A DNA stretch of 64,000 bases from Morinoia aosen. Taxonomy: Eukaryota; Arthropoda; Malacostraca; Amphipoda; Talitridae. The first letter of the stretch is position 1. Each line of letters begins with the position of its first letter. The notes under the pieces are model-generated. The model was not told the DNA's origin, made no database searches, and worked only from the letters and a program-made list of their open reading frames with translations. Positions 55,651-64,000 of the stretch are shown piece by piece. Where the stretch lies: positions 39,224,964 to 39,288,963 of the forward strand of contig CM059556.1 in NCBI GenBank assembly GCA_030386875.1. Direction: 5' to 3'. Position numbers and translations under genes: made by a program.

Positions 55651-56763
55651 TATTACGTGGATCGATTTGGAAATCGGGGAATTGTTTTCTCGGTGATTTG
55701 TCGTTGTCTCAAATTTTGTTTTGTCTCAAACTTAGATCTATTTGTAAATTGGGGAATTGTTTTCTCGGTGATTTGTCGTTGTCTCAAATTTTGTTTTGTC
55801 TCAAACTTAGATCTATTTGTAAATTGGGGAATTGTTTTCTCGGTGATTTGTCGTTGCCTCAAATTTTGTTTTGTCTCAAACGTGGATCGATTTGGAAATT
55901 GGGGAATTTTTTTCTCGGTGATTTGTCGTTGTCTCAAATTTTTTTTTGTCTCAAACGTGGATCGATTTGGAAATTGGGGAATTTTTTTCTCGGTGATTTG
56001 TCGTTGTCTCAAATTTTGTTTTGTCTCAAACTTAGATCTATTTGTAAATTGGGGAATTGTTTTCTCGGTGATTTGTCGTTGTCTCAAATTTTGTTTTGTC
56101 TCAAACTTAGATCTATTTGTAAATTGGGGAATTGTTTTCTCGGTGATTTGTCGTTGCCTCAAATTTTGTTTTGTCTCAAACGTGGATCGATTTGGAAATT
56201 GGGGAATTTTTTTCTCGGTGATTTGTCGTTGTCTCAAATTTTGTTTTGTCTCAAACGTGGATCGATTTGGAAATTGGGGAATTGTTTTCTCGGTGATTTG
56301 TCGTTGTCTCAAATTTTGTTTTGTCTCAAACTTAGATCTATTTGTAAATTGGGGAATTTTTTTCTCGGTGATTTGTCGTTGCCTCAAATTTTGTTTTGTC
56401 TCAAACGTGGATCGATTTGGAAATTGGGGAATTTTTTTCTCTGTGATTTGTCGTTGCCTCAAATTTTGTTTTGTCTCAAACGTGGATCGATTTGGAAATT
56501 GGGGAATTTTTTTCTCGGTGATTTGTCGTTGTCTCAAATTTTGTTTTGTCTCAAACGTGGATCGATTTGGAAATTGGGGAATTTTTTTCTCGGTGATTTG
56601 TCGTTGTCTCAAATTTTGTTTTGTCTCAAACGTGGATCGATTTGGAAATTGGGGAATTTTTTTCTCGGTGATTTGTCGTTGTCTCAAATTTTGTTTTGTC
56701 TCAAACGTGGATCGATTTGGAAATTGGGGAATTTTTTTCTCGGTGATTTGTCGTTGTCTCAAA
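55651..56763. repeat. 75-bp minisatellite array, 15 units of two types
   Basis: Type A has GTGGATCGATTTGGAAATTG, type B CTTAGATCTATTTGTAAATTG. Both continue GGGGAATT(G/T)TTTTCTCGG, TGATTTGTCGTTG(T/C)CTC, AAATTTTGTTTTGTCTCAAA. Order by eye: A B B A A B B A A B A A A A A. Blocks 55741-56040 and 56041-56340 are nearly identical, a 300-bp higher-order repeat. Open frames of 421, 369 (+) and 369 (-) codons with a 25-residue period come from the period alone. Confidence 0.97.
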
Positions 56764-57869
56764 TAAAAACGCCTTGGCAGAGCTTTTTGCTTTCCTATTT
56801 CCTTTCCTTTTCTTTTCTTTTTGCTATCAAAGAGCGAGAAATGAAGAAATGTTCCTCTATTATCAAGTAAATTTTTTCTATCAATTAAATTACATAAAAA
56901 GGGCGCGACACATTTTGTGTAATAATTACTTCCTTGCCTTTTGAATATTCAAACTATTTGTGTCTTGAGCCAACATCTGCTGCATTTTAATCGTAATAGT
57001 CAGGTCTAGATCCAATGCTCTACTGTTCAAGCGATCAGTTTTATGTACAGTTCTCAGTTTATAGAACTGCACATCAAGGCCAATTTATTGCCAAGTTCTA
57101 TAACCAAAACTTGCCTTTATGAATTAAAAGAGGCATCTATTTACCCTTAAAGCTACGAAACATTTGTTAATCTAGACGGTGACATAAGAAGGGAAGAAGA
57201 AATTCTGCCTTTTAATTCATTTTCAATTTGTTCACAGGAACGAAATGCAATCCATACAGCGGTGGCAGAAAAAAAATTCCTCAGTAAAAACGAGCTCATA
57301 ATTTCGGTAGTAAAAATTTTTAAGTGAAAACGAGTACGAAATTTCGGTATTGTTAACACAAACATTAGTGTCCAAGAATCGTCAAAAATCTCATGTTTTA
57401 TATTTAATTTTAGAGCGATATTTCGCTCTTGAAAACTGTTTTTGAAACGACCTGTTTTTAATGTTCGACTATTTTTTTAATTCATCTTTTTAAGAGTTAA
57501 GTTAACTGGTAGTGGGTTGCTATCGATAAAACTTAGTCCCAATTGAGAAATGAAAATTAGCAGAAATTGTGCAGAATACTCAGAGTACAGAATGGGGGTA
57601 GAAACGGGGAGACCAGTCATGCAAGTTACAAACTGTCAATTATAAAGTATAAGGATGGGAGGATACTTCTTTTTGCAGTATATCGTATCCTTACGTTTTA
57701 CTTACGTTTACTAAAGATATATTACTTACGTTTTCTAGAATATCTTCCAGTACGATAGTACACACTATACTCAATTCTCTACCTAGAATGAATGTATGTA
57801 ATAGTTCAGCTGCACACACTATGCTCGATTCCTTGCAAAAGCCCTTCCTTAGGGCACAGTTCACACCAA
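56764..57869. other. Non-coding stretch, no gene recognised
   Basis: A local duplication TAC(A/G)AAATTTCGGTA near 57290-57345 and GTACACACTATACTC / TGCACACACTATGCTC near 57757-57825 are seen. Confidence 0.5.
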
Positions 57870-57977
57870 CCCAGTCTAACTTTTTCGCCGGGGCATGCAT
57901 TTTTTTCGCCACCTAAGCGATTTAATTTCTCGGGCGGCGAAAAACATGCACGCAGGCGGCGAAAAAGATAGACAGGG
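57870..57977. mobile_element. Palindromic foldback element, copy 9
   Basis: Arms: CCCAGTCTAACTTTTTCGCC against GGCGAAAAAGATAGACAGGG, and TTTTTTCGCCACCTAAG against CTCGGGCGGCGAAAAACATG. Centre CGATTTAATTT. Confidence 0.85.
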
Positions 57978-58149
57978 AAGAGAACCCTGGGGTTGCGATA
58001 ACTGAAAGAAAACCTGTACAATTAGGTGCCTCAACGGGCTACTAAAATCTAAAAACTATTCAATACGTGTTTCATACCGTATCGTTTCCTGATATGATAT
58101 TAAGCGACACACTGCGACCTAGCTTGCGCACGCTAGATTGGCTAGCTCT

Positions 58150-58393
58150 TCGCCTGAACTTCAGGCTATACCTTCGCCTGAAATGCCAATGCCGGTATCG
58201 GCATTACTGTAGTCGACCCATGAATCGTATCTAGGAGTATCATGAATCGACCCATGAATCGTATCACAGCTGAGGCCAGTTGGCTAGCTACTGGCAGCGA
58301 CTGCCAGCAGTAGGCGCTTTGACTTCGTTCAGATTAGTCATTTCATCTGCTAAGCAGTTTTTTCGCCGGCCTCCGACCCGACCTTCCTCAGCC
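58150..58393 (+). promoter_or_regulatory. Promoter and 5' leader of first exon 1c
   Basis: A diverged duplicate of promoter 1a without the MITE. It has a doubled CGACCCATGAATCGTATC (about 58215-58270), CAGTTGGCTAGCT, GACTTCGTTCAG and an initiator-like TCATTT at 58338-58343, about 50 bp before the ATG. It ends CCTTCCTCAGCC directly before the ATG. Confidence 0.6.
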
Positions 58394-58400
58394 ATGAATG
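58394..58400 (+). CDS. Alternative first coding exon 1c of the rhodanese-domain gene
   Basis: ATG AAT G with donor GTGAGTTA at 58401, phase 1. Spliced to 62804 it gives Met-Asn-Ala-Asn-Phe-Ser-Asp-Val, i.e. Ser2 of exons 1a/1b becomes Asn. The intron would be about 4.4 kb, the shortest of the three. The leader aligns with exon 1a over its last ~70 bases, so 1a and 1c are duplicates that kept start codon, phase and donor. Confidence 0.6.
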
Positions 58401-59265
58401 GTGAGTTATCATTGCCTGTCAATAAATGATTGCTTTAAACTCACACGTTTCATCGCTCAATGAGAGCGGTATGGAATACCTAGACAACAAGATTTAATTT
58501 GCGAAGATATTATTTGGGTGTGAAAATTGATGTCCCTCAAAAAATCATAGATTTAATTTTACGAGTGATAGCGAGTGGCATATTTTATCATTTTGTACTA
58601 CCGATCTAATTAGGAGAGTCGTTCCTGTCGCTTTTCGGCTTTCCCATTTCGCAGATCCGTTCCTTCGTCGTATTACAAATTCTTTTTTTCGACAAATTAC
58701 GAATTTAAACACCTCTGTTTCTGCCCGAGAGAGATTGTGAGGCACAATGTCCGGCTTCAGTAAAGGAGGCGCTGAAAAACTTTGAAGCCCACTTGCATTC
58801 TCCACTCGGCGCAGTCGTTTGCGCATACTGCTGCGTTCGCTCTTTTGCATCAAAGTTGTAACTCTGCAAGCCCCTCAGTCTAACAGTAGCTTGTCTACCG
58901 CAGTTCAGACGTCAGGATTATTTTTTTCTGATTTCCTGCATCTAATTTAGGTCATTTAATGTTTTTTGGCGTCTAATTTAAGACGTTTGATTAATGATTA
59001 TTGTAGTTTTCGCTTTTTGAGAACAATAAATCTCCCTCGTTACGATTTTATCGTTTTTGGATCCTTTGATGACTTGAACAGTGCGTCAAATGGTAGTCGT
59101 ATTTTTATTTCGGTTGAAAATCATTAGTTATCTTTACTATGTGATTCTAGCACATTTCTCGCAAAATTTTATTTTGTTACTATTCATTGTTTATTTATTT
59201 TATATTTTTCTGCAATGATGGAACGTCCTTTTCCTATTCTTGAGTGTGGTGAATGTGGAAAATTT
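58401..59265. other. Intronic stretch with one weak exon-like start
   Basis: 58560-58920 is GC-richer. ATG TCC GGC TTC A at 58749-58761 followed by GTAAAG is in phase 1, but the donor is weak and no promoter pattern is shared with exons 1a-1c. No other feature is seen. Confidence 0.3.
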
Positions 59266-59412
59266 CTTTAGAACGGCAAACATTTTCCCAAATATATCTA
59301 TCTTTTATGTGCAATTCATGAACAAAATTTTCCCAAATACATCTATCCCAAATTTCATTTTCCCAAATATACCTATCCCATATTTTATTTTCCCAAATAT
59401 ATCTATATTTGA
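59266..59412. repeat. 30-bp tandem repeat, about four copies
   Basis: The unit is TTTTCCCAAATATACCTATC plus CCATATTTTA. It is bracketed by TGTGCAATTCATGA(A/G)C on both sides, a duplicated ~16-bp flank. Confidence 0.8.
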
Positions 59413-60542
59413 TGTGCAATTCATGAGCAAAACGGACGTGAATGACATATTGCCACATACTTTCGTTAGCTCCCAAGTAATCCTAAATTCTCAGCTACTA
59501 ATGAATATAGTCATTCTGCATTTTGAATATAAAGTTTTGACCGATAAAATTGATGAAAGCATCAATAATTGGATCCCTACTAAATTAAATAAGCTCTATT
59601 AACCGACTAGTTTTCCTTCTTATGAATTTCAAAGCTTCTTGTCCATGTAAACGTCGTAATAAATGAAAGGCAAATTTCCTCATAGAAGCGAGAGCAAAAC
59701 CTCCAAAACTACATGGGGAGTTTGCTCAACATGACTTTGAAATAACCAAAATACACAGAGATTCTTAAATCAAGATCTCTTTTCATCTCGCACATGATGG
59801 AACTCTTTAAATCTGAATTAAAATTAAAGACATGAGACTCAAAGGTAGACAACCACGGTGATGCCACTTGCCTCGCACCATCTTTTCAAGACTCTTTAAC
59901 ATTTGTGACGATAATATCTAAACATTTGCAGCAGTCTTTTCACAACGCTTAGCTAATGACACAAATGACAGCTATCCCTACACCACAGCAAACTCGACGC
60001 GCTTATTGGAAGTCAGCATCGAAAAAAAAATCACAAGTTACTGGCGAGCGTTACAGAAATTTCAAAGAAAATCACCAGAGGGATTCAAAAACAAAAACTC
60101 TAGGGAACATGTTGGACAATGCCATTCAAACTGTGGTGCATACTTTATTTCCAGCACTCCTGACTGGCTATAAGATAGGCAATAAGTTCAACTTAGTTAA
60201 GTTTATCTATCCTGTGCAAAGCAGACAAGCTCCCCGAGGGAAGATATTGTGAGGTCCCTTCCGTTGTGTGTAAATTAGCCTTTTGAACTTCTTTCTTTCT
60301 TGCACATTTTCTAATTTTCAGTTTTCATGTCTTCTTTGTTATCTTGTCTTTTTCTTTTCTTCTTCTTTATCCTTCCTAACTTGCAGCTTCTGTTTGCAGG
60401 GTATCATTTGTGGAAGTACACTTCTTGCATAGGTTCCTCGTTGTCCCCAGCGTATGCTAACTGGTTCCTTCCCTTCGTTCTCTTCAGATGGCATGTGTTG
60501 TGGCCATAGAGAGTCTTGCACTAACTTATATAATCATCATAT
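59413..60542. other. Intronic stretch, no feature recognised
   Basis: Small frames (up to 98 codons) without domains or shared splice phase are not called. Confidence 0.45.
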
Positions 60543-60800
60543 CTTGTTCCCAAGTATCTCATGCTATCTCCAAAGATACTTCCAAGTATTTCCTATCTTA
60601 AATTCGTTGATTTAGAACATTCAGCGGTATAGAGACTTGAATCACACTACGAATGTCCGGTATAATAATTATAATTTCTTCCCAGATATCTCATACCGTC
60701 TTCAAAAATACTTCCAAGTATTTTCTATCGTAAATTTTGCATTTTAGAACATTCAGCCTTCTAGGGGCTTAAATCATTCTAAGAATGTCCGTTGTCAAAT
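60543..60800. repeat. Tandem duplication, two units of about 132 bp
   Basis: Both units carry CCCA(A/G)(G/A)TATCTCAT, ACTTCCAAGTATTT, TTTAGAACATTCAGC, GG-GCTTAAATCA-like and AAGAATGTCCG. Divergence is moderate. Confidence 0.75.
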
Positions 60801-62803
60801 AATAATACCTGACACAAACAGCACCACTATTTATTTTTTATTCATTTCACAATAGATCACTAATTGTAATGAGACCATTGTGTTCTGAGTTCATTGTTTT
60901 CGCCGTTGCCAATACCATGGAAGGTAATATTTATCTGCCTGAGACTAATATTTACGATAGATCTGAGCAAAGAGTCCTCGGACACAAGCCGTAAGCTTTC
61001 GATATCGACTGCCGGTATTTCACTGAAAATAAACAATCAAGAAAAAGCGAGCATGAAAAATAGTTCTTTTCCGCTTGTGAAACCATGAATATTTTAACGG
61101 ATGTGCCAGGTATCGGAATCAGATGTTTTTGGCATCGAAATCTTCGATAGTATGAGGATAAAAGTTAGGCGAATCGGAATAGGATTTCATTTCATTGGCA
61201 CATTTTTGGACTCGTGATTTGACCACTCTTTGCGAGATAATCAAGTGAGTTTTTAATTGAAATTTCCAGGTTTTTTAATGAATGATGTATATAAGGCTCA
61301 CACTCATACACTGATATTTATGATCACCATGTACAATATATTGATTAGCAGAATCCTTTAAACACGCATTGAAATCGCCAGAAGCGTGGAATTCAAGTTT
61401 CTGGTCATCCACTTTCTACAAATGGATTTTTTTCTTAAAAATTTTCCCAGTTTCAATGATGACATACGCACGAATTCATGGAGGGCATAACTAGCCTGAA
61501 CCCTCGTGACAAGATACCTGGTATGTCTTGATGAGGCTTTTTCTCTTTTAATATGTAAGTTTGGATAAAGTTTCACTCTTAAGATATGTTGAGCTTTATT
61601 TAACATTCATATGTGTATTTTTTTATCTATGCGAAATCCACCTAATGACTCAAGTAAAATATGTTCGTTGTTTTTCAAGATGTAGTGGTAAAGTATTGTG
61701 GTTCATAAAATTTACATGAATTTTTCCTTTATATCTTAGTACTGTAAACCAAAATAATGTAAAGTTTGGGCCCTAAACGTGTAAAAATTTACGCAGTTCA
61801 ACCTTTCATTTTTTTTAATTATATGGTGCTACATGGTTTTTCAGCGAAATTTAAATGAACACCAAAAACATAGTTGAAATTCTAAAAATTGAACTAGTTT
61901 CACCTATTTTCGTCTTGTACTTAATTGATCATGAGCGTTTTCTTCCTTCATCTTGATATACTAAAAAAATGCGTGCAGGGTTCACTGCAATTTCGATGGT
62001 CTCAAAATTCATTTTGCAATTGTTTCCCAGGGCCCTATGACTAATGCGCGTGTTGTTGAACTTTTGTTTCTAAGCAATAAAAAGATCTTGACGTATCAAC
62101 TTATGAAACACGTTCATATGTTTAAACATAAAATTTCATTTTGCAAAATATTCATTAAAGGAAATACGGAAATCTTCTTTTTTCATTTCGGAGGCAAGAA
62201 AAAAAATGATTCTTTCAGTTTTCGGTCAGCGTGACAGTGTCTGAAAAGTTTATCGTGAGTCAGGTAACTCATACACGACAACCGTGATTGATTTTATACA
62301 TATATTCCTCTCGGAAATGCATTTTCTTTTTCAGTAATGACGCCTTTTCCTTTTTCTTCATTGAATTTCGAATTTACATTTTACATTCAACTAGCCATTG
62401 CATTCAACTTGTTGTCTCGTTCTTCTAGGGTCTATGAATTCATCTCATTGAGCTTTAAATTTGCGTCAGATATTAAGGGATGGCTCGCTTTAAGTGATGC
62501 CAGTGGCAAAAAAAAACAATGCACAAGCATATTAACACTTTAACTGCGACAGGTGAAATTTGAATTTATTATTCGACTCGAATTGAAAGTGAATAGTTGT
62601 AAACGATTTTGAATGAGCAAGCATTAACTGATTTGTTCCCTCATTTAGTTTTGATAAAGTATTTATGAAAATTGAGTTCGTTACTTATGGTCGGTCTACA
62701 GCATTATAAAAACTCCCTCACTAACCTGCGGTGGCGCACGTCTCAGTTTAAATGTTAAAGGCATAGAGGGAGAGAGATTATTAATTAGTTGACTTGATTG
62801 CAG
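60801..62803. other. Intron upstream of the rhodanese exon
   Basis: AT-rich, no repeat array. It ends in GACTTGATTGCAG at 62803, the acceptor of the shared exon. The pyrimidine tract is weak. TTATTAATTAGTTGACTTG just before could supply a branch site. Confidence 0.5.
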
Positions 62804-62917
62804 CGAACTTCAGCGACGTACAGGCTGCCCAGAACGACAGCACCGTCATACTCGACGTGCGCAACAAGGACGAGGTGCAGAAGTATGGCAAAATTCCAGG
62901 TGCCCAGTGCGTGCCAC
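62804..62917 (+). CDS. Shared coding exon, start of a rhodanese-like domain (Hsp67B2/CG4456-type)
   Basis: The exon is 114 bp (38 codons, phase 1 at both ends), bounded by TTGCAG and a strong GTGAGT donor. With a first exon it reads M(S/N)ANFSDVQAAQN, then DSTVILDVRNKDEV and QKYGKIPGAQCVP. The pattern (V/I)(I/L)(L/I)DVRxxxE(V/Y)xxxGxIPGAxx(V/I)P is the first half of the rhodanese fold (beta strand, Asp-Val-Arg, helix, Gly-x-Ile-Pro-Gly-Ala). Single-domain arthropod relatives are annotated as heat shock protein 67B2-like or CG4456-like and are about 110 residues long. They are persulfide/sulfur-transfer type proteins, mostly cytosolic. The active-site Cys loop would be on a later exon right of the window, so catalytic activity cannot be judged. 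Codon use is much GC-richer at third positions than the surrounding DNA, supporting a true exon. Confidence 0.88.
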
Positions 62918-63451
62918 GTGAGTATATCTTGTATATCCATCACTTTAAATACCTATTAGCTTAGTAAAGGATTATTCAAAGTTAAATTTCTTTGTTGGCA
63001 GTAGCCAAAAAGACATTTTGGGGGAATAGAATAAGACGTTAGAGTTAGGTGAAGGCAACGAAAATTCGATGCCGTAGTCGACAATAATTTCTGCTTAGGT
63101 ACAACATAATTTTTTAAGAATATTTTCACACAGATCGGTTCTGCGTGAGTCTAAGTCGTTTTTTTTCAAGTTGTAAATCAATGATAATTCATCGTGCAAG
63201 TGTTTTTACATAAAGTACTTTCAGCCAGTAATTTGCTTGCTGTAAATGCATGGCTCTGTTTGCTTGCCGTATGCTAGCTGCAGACCCATAACCATTTCCT
63301 CAAGGAGTCGTTTGGGTCAACGTGAGGTCTACCTCCATATATCGCCTACCCAGATGCAGTTTGAGATATAGTAACATGGCGCTACCTGACCTCTTATAAG
63401 CAGTGTGGATGCATAAACATGGCACTCCCTTACCGCTTATGAGCAAAATAT
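62918..63451. other. Intron downstream of the rhodanese exon
   Basis: AT-rich. From about 63300 degenerate units with ATGGC(G/A)CT(A/C)CC and TATGAGC announce the next array. Confidence 0.5.
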
Positions 63452-63660
63452 ATATAGAAATATGGCGCACCCTAGTCTCGGATGAGCAAAATATATACAG
63501 AAATATGGCACACCCTAATCTCGGATGAGCAAAATATATACAGAAATATGGCGCACCCTAGTCTCGGATGAGCAAAATATATACAGAAATATGGCACACC
63601 CTAATCTCGTATGAGCAAAATACATGCAGAAAAATGGCGCACACTGTATAAGCAAAATAT
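63452..63660. repeat. 43-bp minisatellite array, about five copies
   Basis: The unit is AAATATGGCGCACCCTAGTC followed by TCGGATGAGCAAAATATATA and CAG. The alternating variant GGCACACCCTAATC suggests an 86-bp two-unit block. Confidence 0.9.
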
Positions 63661-64000
63661 GTACATATGCGTATAGTTCCACACATGCAACACACAAACA
63701 GTATGAATTTCTGCGCACCTCACACAGAATCACGATGCACGTCATTTCTTCTGAGATAATCTATGTCCTCAAAACAGCCACTCCATAATTTGTGGTTTAA
63801 ATTATTTCGAAATTGCCACTTCTCGGAAAATTTAACCTTATCTACATTTTTAAGTAAATGTCTTGCATTTTATGTGCACGCCAATCATTTTTGTTAAGTT
63901 TAACACCAGACGTCTGGGTTCCATTATTATTTGTGGGTTTGAAAATTCATCCAGAATTTCTCAACTTTAATAGGCCAAACTCTATGCTTACTTACTGAAA
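63661..64000. other. Intronic tail of the window, no feature recognised
   Basis: No second rhodanese exon is visible before the right edge. Confidence 0.5.

Noticed and set aside
55605-56870. 421-codon leucine-rich repeat-like protein
   Set aside because: The 25-residue period equals the 75-bp DNA unit, two other frames are equally open, and the frame runs into unrelated sequence at both ends.
1-64000. Retroviral, LTR or Polinton-type elements
   Set aside because: I saw no paired LTRs, primer-binding site, integrase, protease or capsid-like frames.

Overview
This is a eukaryotic, AT-rich, gene-poor window. Three things point to an arthropod, perhaps a crustacean: introns with GT/AG ends, several classes of transposable element (non-LTR LINEs, a tRNA-derived SINE, mariner/hAT/Helitron-like DNA elements and their MITEs), and a rhodanese-domain exon of the small Hsp67B2/CG4456-like type. 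The species cannot be fixed from sequence alone, and no bacterial or organellar operon structure is seen.

The one host gene I can support is on the + strand and enters the window from the left. Three short first coding exons at 45690-45696, 53010-53016 and 58394-58400 (ATG AGT G, ATG AGT G and ATG AAT G) each end at a strong GTGAGT donor. All are in the phase needed by a shared exon at 62804-62917. Any of them spliced to it gives M-(S/N)-A-N-F-S-D-V followed by the start of a rhodanese domain. The rest of the gene lies right of the window. The first and third promoters are diverged duplicates. The first was later split by a 275-bp MITE, and the third still shows the empty site. Further candidate exons are at 44640-44725 and 28602-28681.

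Transposable elements: a nearly full-length LINE on the - strand (about 21107-26345; ORF1 with CxxC fingers, coiled coil and SGNH esterase; ORF2 with endonuclease and RT, two visible breaks). A 5'-truncated CR1/L2-like LINE (10741 to about 13712) lies inside a pyrimidine-rich tandem array. There are two copies of one tRNA-derived SINE (33549-33766 minus, 37834-38050 plus), a mariner transposase fragment (about 19206-19635), a mariner-type MITE with TA duplications (42888-43083), and a hAT-like MITE family in three copies. Two Helitron-like elements lie head to tail (50576-50987) with a third relative near 19790. A ~100-bp palindromic foldback element occurs nine times across the window.

Tandem repeats: about 20 unrelated minisatellite arrays with units from 16 to 75 bp fill roughly 12 kb by my boundaries. 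The largest (4690-7720, 24-bp unit) has a homogeneous core with a 240-bp higher-order repeat and decayed edges. The 75-bp array (55651-56763) has a 300-bp higher-order repeat. All very long open frames outside the LINEs (986, 868, 670, 421, 313 and 308 codons) lie in these arrays. They are open in several frames on both strands simply because of the repeat period, and I do not call them genes.
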